This document shows, piece by piece, positions 20,560-32,549 of a stretch of 64,000 nt of DNA (its first letter is position 1; each line of letters opens with the position of its first letter). The position numbers and the translations under genes are program-made. Origin of the DNA: Phytophthora hibernalis. Lineage: Eukaryota > Oomycota > Peronosporomycetes > Peronosporales > Peronosporaceae. A model generated the notes under the pieces. The model was not told the origin of the DNA. It made no database searches and saw nothing but the letters and a program-made list of their open reading frames with translations. The stretch lies in assembly GCA_012656075.1 (NCBI GenBank), contig JAAKBF010000049.1:434001-498000 (forward strand), in the 5' to 3' direction.

Positions 20560-21830
20560 CTACATCGCTATGAGTGGTCAGACGGGCTGCTTTACTTCCG
20601 CGTACACCCAGCCGACCCTCCGAAGGTATTCGTTGCGAACGACGAGAACCTGAAGTATGACATACATCTTGAGACGCACGACACGCCGTCAGGAGGCCAC
20701 CTTCGTTGGGAGAAGACGTTCCTTTCCGTGTCGACGCACTTCTGGTGGGCCCACATGTACAAGTGGATCGCCACATACATCAATACATGCGAAACATGTA
20801 TGCGTATGAAGCCCGCGGGCCACGCTTCGGCTCCTCTTCAGAGTCTGCATGACCCGGCGGGCTGCTGGAAGTCAATGAGCCTTGACTTCGTCTTCGGACT
20901 ACCGGCTGACGCCCAAGGCAACACCGGCATCCTGGCGTTTGTCTGCCGACTGAGTAAGATGGCACATCTCGCTCCAGTCCCCGATACGATGACAGGGGAA
21001 CAGACTGCAAAGCTGTTCCTCGATGACGTGTTCCGCTATCACAATTGTCTCCTATCGAGACCCGCGCTTCACCACCGGGTTTTGGAAGACCCTGTTCCAC
21101 TTACTCGGAACCAGACTTCTGATGTCAACCGCGGACCACCCCGAGACGGATGGACAGACGGAGAGGGTTTACCGCGTCGAAGACACGCTTCGGAGTGTCT
21201 GTGCGGACTCTCCGGGCACTTGGTCGGACCGCCTGCCTATGGTTGAGTTTGCGCTCAACAACGCGGTTCACACGTCGACCTGGTTTACCCAGTTCTACCG
21301 GAACGGACTCCGGAAGCCCCAAGTGCCTGTGCTACGGCGGAGAAGCTCTGAGGCTTCCATCGTAAGTGGGGAGAGGCTTAGAAATCTCTTTCCTCCCAAA
21401 TGTTGGACGTGACACCGGTCTCATTGCGAAAGCAAATGAAGACCTTTGTCGATGATAGGCTTAATATCATAAAATCGGGTTTGGGATGCTATGCCTATCG
21501 CCCAATATAAACAAAAGATATACTCTGACAAACATGGAAGATGAAACATTAAGGTGTTCAATGTGGGTGACCTTGTCCTACCTGACACTAGGAACTTACC
21601 GCTAAATCTGGTAAGCTCCGTTTGTAGCAACACGTTGAAACACCTCTACATTGGACCTTTCACGGTCCTGGCCAGGCATGGTGCGGTCTACACGATCGAC
21701 TTATTTACGTCGATGACGACGCACCGGAAGTTCTATTGGGTCGTCTAAAGATGTATCACGACCCTCAAGGAGACGAACCTCATACGGAAGAGGAGGTGGT
21801 CACCGCAAGGGCGACGTCACCTCCACGAAA
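20560..21830 (+). pseudogene. Element A integrase and pol C-terminus
   Basis: The HHCC zinc domain is visible (FWWAHMYKWIATYINTCETC), followed by core motifs SLDFVFGLPADAQGNTGIL (first Asp), a D-containing block near 21050 in another frame, and STADHPETDGQTERV (catalytic Glu). A C-terminal GPY-like stretch, YIGPFTVLARHGAVYTIDLF, sits at about 21640-21710. No clear chromodomain follows. Frame changes occur near 21060, 21180 and 21390. Confidence 0.75.
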
Positions 21831-21955
21831 CGAGATGGGGTCTCAGTTGACGGGGCCAACGAGGAAGCATACGGCCGCTGAAAAGCAGCCTGGTCGTACA
21901 TCGGTTGCGGGTACGACGGGCTCCCACCAAACGATGATCCATACGGACCGTATTG

Positions 21956-23740
21956 TTAAGGCTGCGCGTACGCATAAGCCTGCAGTTGAGGCTGAGGCTG
22001 AGCCGGAACCCGAGATTGAGTCTCCCGAGGGAGCCGCGAGTTCAAATCGCGTCGGAGCTCGGTCATCTCCTCGCGAAGATTGTCACGATCAAGCTCGGTC
22101 ATCCGACGATCCACACGCTGGTGGATATCGCCCACTTCACAGCGCATGTCCGCCAAGGAACCTTGCAGGGCCTCGCGAGCCCCGCGCTTCCCAGACTGCG
22201 CCGCAGCCTGTACCCCGGGACCAAGACCCAAAGCAATCTCAAGGGTGTACACCCGATCGCGAATATCGCGGATTTCGTCCTGCTGAACAAGCACATACGA
22301 GTCCCTGGATCCCGTCACGGATCGAGGCGCCTCCTATCGTGCTGGAGCCTCGTACTCGAACGCGTGCGAGTCCCCGCCGGATATCCTTGGTCGTTATGAG
22401 GAGACGTTGAGCGGGCTCTTTGCGAGAGGCAACGCCAAGGGAAGCGCCAACGCTTGGTATAATGGCGGGGTTACCCTTCGTCAAAGAACTCATGGGACCC
22501 GATTGAAAGGCCCCAGATTGACTGCCCAAAGGCCGTCGAGATATGGGAACAGACCCGACGGCAGATTCGTAAGTAGCCCTGGCCTTCTTGACCGAATGCG
22601 ACGGTATAACGACGGCAGCTGCAGCGCTATACCCGCGCTTGTCATGAGCGCTGATCATGGATTTACGCCGGAGGTCCTCCATTTGACCAGTACGCTGTCG
22701 CATACTGATCATGTGAGCGAACTTGATCCGAAAGTCACGCTGATCGAGAATGGCGGACATACTCTGCTCGCCCTTGAGGCGAGCAATCGCCTGAGGAGTG
22801 TAACCCCGAAGGATGAGCCACTTCCAGAAGAGGTCCTCCGCCTGAGCACTCGTCGAAGTACTCACGGGTTGAAATCAGCGATAACCCCAGACGGGCGCAA
22901 ACCCACCATTGTTTCTCAGCCTTCTTGAGAAAACTGGTGAACTCCTTAAGCGGAGCTCGGTGTGGTGCCAACAGCAGCCTTTAAGTAATTGCTAAATAAC
23001 GGGTGGAACTTCACCAAGGTAGGTTCGCCGCGGGAGCCACAAGCTGCTCAAAGAACAACTGAGAGCCCGTGTTCTCACTGGGCGGGAAATAGCCCTTCAA
23101 GTAAGGAGACTCAGCACGCAAGGAGCATCACAGACGAGCAGCCGCAAGGCGCTCCTGCTGTTCATCAAGAGCGTTGAAGACAACCTCATGCACGTGAACG
23201 TGTCCGTCTCCTTCCTCTGAATTGGAAGAAGACTCGAACAACGGTGCTTCTTCTTTCGCCAAGGTCACCTCTTGGAGAGGTGACTGGAAGCAGGACGCTT
23301 CTTGGTCACGGCGCGCTCCGTCAGAACGACACGTGCGCGTTCGCGACCTCTGACAGAGTCGTCCGCGGCGGCATTCGCCAATACTGCAGCACCAACAGCA
23401 GCATGCTTGGGCTCGTCGTCCTCGCCACGCTCTCCGCCCTTGGCCGACGATGGATTGTCGTCCGTGTCAGCCTCATCGCCAGAGTAACTGACCAGAGCAT
23501 TAAGCTCAGCATCGATGAAGCCACTGGGACTGTGATCCCTACAGACAAACCGATGATTCGGTATGTTGTCGGGTGACATCGATCGTCAACCCACTACCGG
23601 GGTTGCCGCCTCGACGGTTTCATCGTGAGCCGAGGCCTTTCCGTGAGGCTTGACAGGATTGGACTTCGACCGCGAGGTCTTAGTCTTGAAGGCGCTTTCG
23701 CGCCGTGGCGTGTCATCTTTGAGGGCATGTTGCACGGGCC
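21956..23740 (-). pseudogene. Antisense ORF of element A (charged N-terminus, coiled coil at C-terminus), unknown function
   Basis: Between integrase and the 3' LTR the minus strand reads as a protein in linked frames. It starts with a basic Ser/Thr-rich stretch (KTKTSRSKSNPVKPHGKASA), then a possible 59-nt intron (23597-23539, GT..TGTAG), then an acidic part (LNALVSYSGDEADTDDNPSS). Two blocks follow, EKQWWVCARLGLSLISTREY and DLFWKWLILRGYTPQAIARL, and finally a helical charged tail (DEIRDIRDRVYTLEIALGLG; ELDRDNLREEMTELRRDLNS). It resembles the element B antisense gene in placement and general layout but not in sequence. Frame breaks occur near 23260, 22970 and 22850. Function unknown. Confidence 0.5.
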
Positions 23741-23892
23741 GATGTAGAGGGCAGGAGTACTTGCGGAAATGCCAAGCACCCCAAAGAGCAATCAACCGTG
23801 GCGATCAACTGGCGATTGAATTCGACCGCGTGAAATATTGGGAAACATCTTCTCGCTCCCGATTGCTGGTATAGTCTTAGCCTAAGTGGGGA

Positions 23893-24227
23893 TGTAGCGG
23901 GGCTACCAGAAGAGTGACGAAGAGTGACGGGGTCACTCTTCCAAGATGGATACACATCGACTCTACGTCAGTTATGGTGTGGAACACACCATGGCCACGT
24001 CACCGACGTGCCACAGCCAACGGCTAATATTGTAAATAGGACAAACTATAGGTTACTTAGATATTGTGTTACAAACCAATTTAAGGTACACCTATAAATA
24101 CACTCAGTCTTTAAACTCTGCTATTTAACCGCTCAACTCCCGCAGACCAGGAGCTCGTGAACTGCCGTTCACTAAGAGTTTGTATTTTCTTGAAGCTACG
24201 CTTCCTCAAGCAAGGTGCTCCGTCACA
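23893..24227 (+). repeat. 3' LTR of element A
   Basis: Starts TGTAGCGGGGC and ends CTCCGTCACA. It differs from the 5' LTR by a 10-base internal duplication (GAAGAGTGAC), a CT insertion and a few substitutions; the region around TATAAA (24093-24098) is identical in both. Confidence 0.8.
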
Positions 24228-24700
24228 AGCATATAATTATTTATCGTTCGAATACTACATGTATTCTTACCGCACCATTCAACATATTTCATATTTTTTT
24301 TAATCTAATACTACATAGCACTTTGTATTTATTACAAATAAATCAGTAAAAATAGTAATACTTTGATTTATTGTAACCACAGACCCAAACAAGGCAACGC
24401 CTGTGGCCTCGAGTCGCATGTCCTCCACCTTGTTCTCTCTCACTGCGCTCTTGCCGCTGTATTTACCATGCGCGGTACAACATACGTAAATGCTGCTCAA
24501 TCAGGTACAGGGGCGACGCCAAAAGTATACGTGTTGGCCTCAAGTCGTAGGTTCTCCACCTCATTCACGATCACGACGCTCTCGCCGCCGTTTTGTTTTC
24601 CAGGTACGGCGTTGGTATTGCTCCGTCGGGCACTAGCCCAAATCACCTAGGTGCAGGTTCTCCGGACGGGTCGAGTATCATCGCCAAGCATTCCACATAC
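24228..24700. other. AT-rich spacer and diverged 65-bp direct repeat
   Basis: After the LTR the DNA is very AT-rich to about 24370. Two diverged copies of a segment built around GGCCTC(G/A)AGTCG and TTCTCCACC then lie at about 24403-24461 and 24525-24592. No gene is visible. Element B sequence resumes near 24700. Confidence 0.5.
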
Positions 24701-25140
24701 TGGGCATTAGGGCGGTCCGAAGATTGGATCGGCGAGCTCGCGACTCTGGATGCTCGTCAACTGTGGCGGAACTGTTGGGTGGACGCGCCCTCCAGTCACC
24801 CATTCAACACTACTTTCGCACCGTGCATTTCTCCGGTGCCGGTATTCGTGCCTCGTGGCATGACCGAGGCGGAGGTGATTTCAGCCATTACGGTGGACTC
24901 GTCCTTCGGTCGTGGCTCCGTGGGCTCCTCAGGCTTCGGTTGCTGTTCTCCCAGGACCAGCAGGTGATGAAGGTAACAAGCCGAGGACTCCGCTGCCCCT
25001 GCTGCCACTCCAACATCCTCCGGCGGGTCTGTGTCTGGCCAAACATCGAACCTGGATGTGCTGGCTGACTTAGCTTCCTCCACCGCCATCTTAACCTCGG
25101 TCTTGCGCTGTTGTGCTTCGTCGTTCATCCCTCTTGCTAA
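24700..25140 (+). pseudogene. Antisense gene of element B, copy 2 (C-terminal fragment)
   Basis: Matches the C-terminal part of the copy 1 gene: IGELATLDARQLWRNCWVDA, PRGMTEAEVISAITVDSS and the acidic Ser-rich tail. It lies on the plus strand because this whole element copy is inverted. It is missing its first two thirds, lost at the junction with element A. Confidence 0.65.
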
Positions 25141-25598
25141 TCTCACGTTGTCCGAGCACCGTGGTTCATTACCGTTCCACTTAATCCAAATCCATTTCGA
25201 GTTCGTTCACATCATATACACATATGCAGTAAAATGCGGTAGTCATCTTCATCTGACGCTACGGACCGCATAATCCCCGCAGGCAGTTGATCTCATCACT
25301 TCGCCGTCACAAATCGAGCCTCCCAGGAGCCTTGGTCGTTCAGTGGTCAGTGACTTCCATTCTGGTACAGTATCATTTTTCGTCTGCTTCCCGGGCTGTA
25401 CCAACCCCGTAGGCAGTTCAGTCCTCCTGTAGCGATTCGAGCTAGTCCTCGTCGGCCACCTGAACCATTTGGAGTCGTCGCTCGCTTCGTCGAGCCCGCA
25501 AATAGTCGTAGAGCAACCCGCCGCACGACAAGTTCGATGCTGGGTCCCAGGTAGGCTCGTCGTGGCCGACCCACTTCACCTTGAACTCTCTGACCGCG
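24709..25598 (-). repeat. Inverted copy of bases 1-890
   Basis: Positions x in 1-890 pair with 25599 minus x here, including the pol stop codon (155-157 against 25444-25442) and the spacer. The two are nearly identical with small indels. Together they form a large inverted repeat around the gene island and element A. Confidence 0.8.
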
Positions 25599-27160
25599 CG
25601 ATTGGTGCTCGTTGTTAGCGGTGATTGGTCGTCCAGAATTGCCTCTGCTTCATATTCGCCTGCCACTCTATCAGGATCCCAGCTATCTTCCGGTAAGAGC
25701 TCCTCGTCAAAATCAATTCTCGTATCCTCGGTCACCTCAGCTGTCAGCCGACGCCTCGGTCGGTAGCCATATTCGTTCACCGCCTTGCGCCGCGAGACAT
25801 GCACCACTGGGTAGAACCGAGAATCACTCTGATCCGGCAGTTCTAGTTCATATGCGAACTCTTCGACTTTTTCTTGATCCGGAATTGTCCGTGCCACCGA
25901 TGTGCTAGCTTCTTGGTCAATCCTGGTTTCACGCGCTCCATGTAGAGCCACACCCTGCTCCCAGGCTTGAATAGAGACCTCGGTGCTTCTGCAGTAGCTT
26001 CGGGAGACGACACAGTCTCTTCCTGCCCGGTGTCCGAGGCTTCGTTCCCGTCGGTTTCCGTAGCTGTCCCCTGCCTTTCGACCTCCAATGGTACCTCTGA
26101 CCCGTCGCGATTCGATGCTATTATGTTCTCGTTTTCACTCGCTGGAATCCTCGCTACTGCTGCTGCTTCACGTCGGTTAAGCGACTCATTGTGTTCGCGG
26201 GCTCTCCGAGCCTTCTTTTCTCGACCTTCTGGTACTCCATCGCCATTTTCCATGCGATTTCTTGTTGCCGGTTCACTTCTTGGCGCCATGCTAGTGCATG
26301 GGTTTGCCCTCGGGATCCTCGTTTTAGCGACGACGACATTGCTAGCAGCGTAGACCGTGCATCCCATCCATGAACGAGGTAGAACGGAGTATCCTTCCGA
26401 GTGCCGTCCTGATAGTTGTTGATAGCGAAGACCAGTCGTTCGGCGATCTCATCCCAGTCTTGTTGCAACGGGTTTTGTGCATACACTGCACTGACTGCAT
26501 CACGGTCTTGACTGATCGTTCTTGCTGCCCGTTTGCTTGCGGACGATAACTCAGCGTGACCTCGACCGAGATTGCATCATTTCAGCGAATGCTTGAAAAC
26601 CTCACTCATGAACCGAGGGTCTCGGTCATGGCGAATCATCGTTGGCGCCCCAAACCTTCGGTAGACACACTCTTCGAACGCTTGAGCGACTTTTAATGCG
26701 GTGGTATCTGACATAGCTTTCCCCATGACGAATCCTGTGAACGAGCATTGAAACAGTAATAGCGCGGTATTCCCTCGCCGAGATTTCGGCGCAATGGTAT
26801 GATGAAATCCATCGACACCAGCTGGAATGGTCTCTCGACTAGCACATTCCCAGGAGAGTACCCTCTGAACTGCGGTCGACTTTTGCTCGAGCTGCAGTCT
26901 GGCCAGGACCGCACATGCCGCTCAACGTCTGCGTGCAGTCCGATCCAATAATAATCCATTTTCGCTCGGTGGTATGTTCGACCGATACCTTGGTGGCCAC
27001 CTTCTAACGAGTCGTGGCAGCTCTGTAATACCTCCTGAATCATCGTTGTGGGTACCACCAGTCGCATCTTGGTCTCCTCTTGGTTTCCGTTAGTCCACCG
27101 ACGGTTCGCTCCGATAATATACAGCACACCGGCCTCGCTTAGCGCGAACTTGTCGGCCAC
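25442..27160 (-). pseudogene. Element B copy 2 pol: integrase and chromodomain
   Basis: The zinc domain reads HDSLEGGHQGIGRTYHRAKM, then VRSWPDCSSSKSRPQ, in which the first Cys of the CxxC pair is Trp. The core starts LVSMDFIIPLRRNLGEG (first Asp). The catalytic Glu block is ANGQQERSVKTV in a second frame near 26520. The C-terminal domain (LVFAINNYQDGTRKDTPFYL; FKPGSRVWLYMERVKPGLTK) leads to the chromodomain FKVKWVGHDEPTWDPASNL, with the stop at 25442. At least three frame changes. Protease, RT and RNase H are absent from this copy. Confidence 0.75.
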
Positions 27161-27579
27161 TTTCCATGCATCTCTCGCCGCACTGTAACTCAGGCTACAG
27201 ATAACGACGGATGATAATGCCTAGCGCAGAATCATTGAACCGATACTAAAAACACGGATGCAAATCGATCAGGATAGTCACTTTTAAGGCCTGCAGCGCC
27301 TCACTACATCTTTATTGGCTATTAATATTTGATGGTAAGGATGCAGAACGCTTCCGCCTTCGTTGCAGCCAGAAGCGGCAAGGTGGTATGACAGAAAAAT
27401 ATTGAGTTCAATCCATCATAGTGGATCCAACCCGATAATATTCCAGCCAAAAGTGATGATAATGCATCTAAAAACGATGAATTAGTGATGATAATTCAGC
27501 TAAAAGCAATGATATCCAAACCAAAAGTGATCCAGACCGTTCCGATGCAACATAGAGCCAAACAAAGTGATTGTTTATT

Positions 27580-28260
27580 TCAAACGTTAGCCACTTGTAA
27601 AGCTTTAGAAAAGCTTTTACGAACTACATCCTCAGAAAGCGCTTCCCATACTTGAATAGTTCGTTCCACCATGACAAGTCGCTTCTCAGCAGACTTCACA
27701 CTCGAACGTCCCTCTTCCTGCAGCCAGGCACTACGTAGCATCGATTTCACAGGGCCCATGACACCCACATCGAAAGGATGGCACACGGACGTTGAGTTGA
27801 GAGGAAGTGGCTGCAAACGACAGTTCAACTCCTCCGTGACGATTGACTCTGCCGCATGGTCAACGTGACAGTCGAGATTGTCTACCAGCAACACGGAGGG
27901 CCCTTCAATCTCGTAGATGAGTCATTCACGAAGATAGCGGTGCCATATCGATTCGTTCATCCATTCATTTTTCCTGTACACACTACATGTGACCTTCAAT
28001 AAAAAATATTAGTATCCAATTCATACACCTTTGCATAAGTGTCAAGCACTCACCTTTGGGTACGTCTTGAGCTCCTTCTTTTCAATGGTCCCCCAGGCTT
28101 TCCTTTCACAATGAACAGAATTGGCATCTTTTTGCCTAATCAAGAGACAAATATCGTTAGATCACCGAACATAGGAAACAACATCCTTAAGCCCTCGTAC
28201 CATTGGCTCGAACAGGGTGGAGCTGTAGAATCACTTGTTCTTGGATGCATGTCGCGTAAT
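27580..28260 (-). pseudogene. pogo-like (DDE_1) transposase fragment
   Basis: The minus strand encodes GPSVLLVDNLDCHVDHAAES (second catalytic Asp region) and LQPLPLNSTSVCHPFDVGVM (third Asp region), then VKSMLRSAWLQEEGRSSVKS and a helical end. Upstream, fragments such as FIVKGKPGGTIEKKELKTYP and WMDESIWHRYLREYLIYEIE appear; a GTGAGT..TGTAG stretch between them (about 28055-27985) could be an intron. The N-terminal half is not readable, so the gene is dead. Confidence 0.65.
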
Positions 28261-28399
28261 GACCAAATTAGAGACCTTCGACTAAAGAAAGCCCTTGTCG
28301 TATTTAAAGACACATTCGGCCAGCAGCAAGTTCTTAGAATATTTGAAATAATTTTAACTGGTGCCAGAAAGCTCTGGTATTATTTTTAAGATTCCTTCA

Positions 28400-30780
28400 G
28401 AACAGCAAGTCACTATGCAATTTAAATAAGTATAAATATATGCAACACGAAGTAGAATAGGCTCATCGCTCCAGAGATTTATCGGTCACCTACAAAAATG
28501 AAGACAAATTTAATCTTTGGCGGATGGTTTACTATTTATTTTTACCATCCCTAAAATAAATTCTTCCATCGAATTTAAATTTCCATAGATTTTCCCGCAA
28601 AACCAATGTGCACAGTCGCGACCCGACTGCTAGTGATGTAGCCCTCGGGCCGGTACCTACGGCGCGAGCAGTTGGATCATCATCAGTGCCGCTCCGAAGC
28701 GGCTGCGCACTCGGCACGACAGAGCAGCACCACAGTCACGGATCTGCTCGAGCAAGAGACACCTCGTCAACGTGCTACGCGCCAACTCCATATTGGGCTC
28801 AATCCATATTGATCCATATTAACCTCGCATAGCGAGCCGCAGCCTCCGGGTGGAATCAAACGCCAGATTCGAGCCGAACATCGCGACACGGGGGGCTGTT
28901 GACCTACGGTCGCGTCCCCACTACCTTTCAACACGCCTGCAGCAAGTTGGACTTGACTGAACTCTCGAACAAGTTCCATTCCTGCGCGTGCGGGCATCAT
29001 CGACCCCAGCGCGAACCAACAGGCTCGATGGAGGCCTTCGACGTAGGTACCGCGGCCACCACGTTGACAGCACTACAACCATTACTCGCCGCGTTTACGC
29101 GCTTCCCCAAAGCTGCGCGGACCTGTCTGCCATTCACGGGTGATCCCGCTCACGACCAGGCCCTTTCACCTTCGAGGAGTTCAGCCCGTCCCAACTCAAG
29201 GACATGGCCGAGACCGAACAGCAGCGGTGTGCTACCGTCTTGCTTTTAACTTGAGAACGGGGCGTTTTCCCCAACTGATCACCGCGTGCGTCGTGACTTC
29301 GTTCCCGCGGCGGCTCACAGCTTAGCAGCTCTTCGAGTCCTACTCGTTCCTCTTGTCACTCGAAGGGTTACACGCTACGTCGATGTCGTTCGTCCTGCGG
29401 GTGCGGCTCCTTGATGCTCCCTCGCTTCTCCGACGTGCCGCCGGCCTTGGGAGGCAACACCTTGTACCAAGTTCGGCCGCTTAGGTATCGCCGCCATGCA
29501 TTTCATGCGGGTCGACCGCGCAGCTTAGATGTCTGTCAGGTCGTCCGACGCAAACTACACTTTATATTTCGAATCTAACGTGGCGTTGGATATAGTACAC
29601 GCTCTCACGATTTGCCAACACTGAGTAGTACGTGCTTATGGCGCGACCGTAATACAGAGCTCGTGAGTTTGTCGTGATTAACATGGGTACGGGCCCCGAT
29701 TATTCGCCACGCCGCGCTCAACGTACATTGACGGGATCAACCAGTTATTCGGAACTGCGTTTGTACACCTATCGAGCGATTCGCTTTCTTGATGGAGAGA
29801 CTTTGGCTCGGTCGTCTAACGTATTAGCTTCTACTCGGTGTCGTGGGTGATGGATTTTAATAAGATCAGTTATTCTGGCTGCGGTGGCACATGGGACCGC
29901 GATCAGTCCACATTATCTGTCCAGCTCCTGTGTCCTGGTTCACGTAGCTATACAGGGTGTACGCTCACTTCCGACTTCATATGTTTCGCAGTTTTTATGT
30001 TAGGTAACATATTTTGCAGGGTATACATAGGCTATATCTGAATAGAGGCTACCTTCGTCATGAGCCCCACTACGTTCTCGTCGGAATCCTCTTCGTCTCC
30101 GTGCCATTATTCGTCTGCTTCACACCCATCGACACCACGAAGAGGTGCAAAGAACTCCGTCTTCTGTCAACAGTGAGCAACAGTCGCCTCTAATATACCG
30201 CTCTAGATAACCTAGCTTTTCTTCAATGCTTGGAGTTGGTCGATTTTAGAAACGGAGCGTCCATTGACGTCCTCTCTCGCGTCAAACCGCTCAATGGCGC
30301 TATCGATCTGCAGCGATCGAGATCTAGACTTGAAGGATACGATGATCCCCTCATCCAACTACTGTATATACACTGTTGCGATTGGCGGGATCTTGTGAAC
30401 TATCACGTTCGCTAGAACAATGTTCCTTAGGGCGTGAGATGACATGTTGTTGTCCAGTAGGATAATGCGATTTCGTGTGGTTCGCGTCCCCTTGTCGAGG
30501 TTCTCCAGCCGCTCATGGAGGACAGCAGCCCCTCGCGCGCACCAAATTGATTCTAGGGGGTAGTGGAGGAATTCCTTGACGGCCGATATTGTGGACTGAC
30601 GGGCAAAGGGCTTAGGGTTTCTCCAAACGTCTGGGCTCTTCCATCGCTGTCGGTGGCTCGATTGCTTTCTTGGACAAGTCGATGTTTGGACTCTTCAAGT
30701 GATTCAATGTTACGTAGTGAGGATACATTGGAAAGTGTTATTCAATTATCCTGCCGTAGCTTCTAGCTTCTCCTAAAAGC
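28400..30780. other. Long stretch without a recognisable gene
   Basis: Short frames only. Parts are GC-rich and look like decayed coding DNA (for example FTFEEFSPSQLKDMAETEQQ around 29160-29230), but I cannot assign a family. No LTR ends or RNA genes were recognised. Confidence 0.45.
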
Positions 30781-30784
30781 AACC

Positions 30785-31160
30785 TTGCAGTTGCAGTTGA
30801 ATTTGAACTGCAATATTGCAGTTGAAATTCAACTTACAGATCTCGTGATAATCTACGCCCTCTGATTGGCATGTCTGGCAAGAAATTGCCAGTTGACGTA
30901 TTCAGAGTAAAATACGTCACATGACCTCTTTCAAAAGCAGGTTACTGTTTCGACGAGGGATAGTTGGGAGCGATATGCCCCACCTCCTTGCAACGGTGGT
31001 AAGTCGCTTTTTGCTTGCCAGTCCGTGCGCACGCGTTGACCCGCATGATCAAAGCGTAGCGCTAGGTCGATCGTTTCATCAAGGGTGCTGAGGTGGTGCT
31101 CCCGAATGTGGTTTGCCGTGTCCGGGTTTAGCCCCTACTGAAAGTAAAAAACGGAGTTCC
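30785..31160 (+). repeat. Dispersed repeat (second copy at 55490-55870) with palindrome and gag fragment
   Basis: This stretch and 55490-55870 are nearly identical in the same orientation. They include a 40-base near-palindrome (30795-30834) and, on the minus strand, the zinc-knuckle end of a gag. In this copy the last knuckle cysteine reads Tyr (GHIAPNYPSSKQ); in the other it is Cys. Confidence 0.85.
30795..30834. repeat. 40-bp near-perfect palindrome
   Basis: AGTTGAATTTGAACTGCAAT followed immediately by ATTGCAGTTGAAATTCAACT: 20-base arms, one mismatch, no spacer. The identical sequence is at 55501-55540. Confidence 0.85.
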
Positions 31161-31608
31161 AGCTGGCTTATCGTAACCTGCGTGGAATGCACTGCGCATC
31201 GTCTTCTCTGGTATCTTGTCCAGTGCTGTCAACGCACCATCGAACATGTTACGGCGACGCTCAGCGGGTGTCAGCTTTGTGGGGCACCCCACACGCGGAG
31301 GCAATGTTTGGTTGCGAATGTGCTGTTTAAAGCGCTCATGATGCCCACATCCAGCTGATGTGCCACCCCGTGCCACCTCCGAGGACGAACATGACCGCCA
31401 TTCCCGTGCAGGCCATCGCGTCGTGCTCAGGCGTCATCTTATGAACCTTTTGGCTGTCTAGGATCAGGACAGAAGGCTCCGTCTCGGATAGGTACTCGGA
31501 CGACGAATATGCGTTGGATGAAGACGTCCACCTCTGAACACCCACGAGGTGTGGATTCGCCGGATTGGGAATCTCGTGCCGACAGTGACGAGGTTTCAGC
31601 GGGGACAA
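31128..31608 (-). pseudogene. C-terminal half of a pogo-like transposase (inverted relative to its N-terminal half)
   Basis: The minus strand gives SETEPSVLILDSQKVHKM (the Asp region shared by DDE_1 transposases), then GMAVMFVLGGGTGW, a broken segment, and LTPAERRRNMFDGALTALDK. These are the parts that should follow the plus-strand fragment at 31800-32403. The order and orientation show that the gene was cut and its end inverted. Confidence 0.65.
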
Positions 31609-31799
31609 CCAGCGATTATCCGGGTGACTAATGTGTCACCGAGAGTTGCTCACTGTACAAACCACGAGTCGGTGGTATTATGGGTACCACGTGATCTACC
31701 GCAAGGGCGTGGCTGCACCCGGCTACGATCGGCGAAGTACGACGAATGGCAAGTGCTGGTGTACGCTAATTGTCGAGATGACACGTTACTGAAGCGTGA

Positions 31800-32403
31800 A
31801 AGCAAACTACGCATTGGTAACATTTATTAGGGACGCTAGGCGGGAGGAGCAGATCTTCACGCGCGAGATGACCGTCCGCAAGGCTGTGGACTTGGCCCCG
31901 CCTCCATGGAGGAGAGGAGCTACGGCGCCAAGATATCGTTGTGTACATGGTTCATGTCCAGAAGGGCCTTACTAATCGAAGGATTAGCCACTCTGGAAGG
32001 AAAACACTCAGTGATCTCGAACGATACCGTGTAGAGTTTGTTGCCATTGTCCACGAGATGGCCATGAAGTACTGCGGCGACCCCCAGCTTGGCCTCACCC
32101 CAAACGCACCATCTTCAACATGGACCAGACTTCGATCTGCCATCACTACGGTTGACTTTGTGGGGGCTACATGCGGTCCCGCAACAACGGAAGGCGCTGA
32201 CAGCTACCGCTGCACGATGACCTTTACTGAGGCCGCAAACGGCCGCAAGTTCCCGCCCCACTACGTGTTCATGAGGCTGCCGGGCGGTGATGTAGAGAAA
32301 GAGTTCAGGGGCTATGGCGACGCCTCGGTGACCACGTTCTCTATCCGGCGAAAGCGTGGTTCGACCTGCAGGTCATGCTTGACGGGATCGAGCATATGTG
32401 GAA
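31800..32403 (+). pseudogene. N-terminal half of a pogo-like transposase
   Basis: Plus-strand frames give VYMVHVQKGLTNRRISHSGR, DLERYRVEFVAIVHEMAMKY, FNMDQTSICHHYG in a neighbouring frame (first catalytic Asp), GADSYRCTMTFTEAANGRKF, LPGGDVEKEFRGYGDASVTT, and KAWFDLQVMLDGIEHMWK up to about 32403, where element B gag sequence begins. With the fragment at 31128-31608 it makes up one transposase in two opposed halves. Confidence 0.65.
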
Positions 32404-32549
32404 GTGTATTGTCGCCATTGCTAGGGTAGTACTCCGGGTCGTAACCCTCGGTGTCATCATAACCCCACTCGATGTCTCTGCAGGTTCTCCTCGCGGGTCG
32501 AACGAGCCGTCCACCTTCAACGCAGCGACCATGTCTGTCAGTGCTTCAG

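Larger units (their letters stand above)
17522..24227 (+). mobile_element. Gypsy element A, about 6.7 kb, two LTRs, degenerate
   Basis: Two LTRs of 337 and 335 bases flank, in order, a gag, protease remnant, RT tail, RNase H, integrase and an antisense ORF. The LTRs are very similar over most of their length, differing by scattered substitutions and small indels, so the insertion is not ancient. I could not find a matching target-site duplication (flanks AGTATT and AGCATA), which suggests that one edge is altered or misplaced. Its right end abuts remains of element B copy 2. Confidence 0.85.

Noticed and set aside
22407..22928. Plus-strand frames after element A integrase
   Set aside because: The minus strand gives longer, protein-like linked frames; plus-strand frames look like their shadows.
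17515..24235. Target-site duplication for element A
   Set aside because: Flanks AGTATT and AGCATA do not match well enough to claim one.
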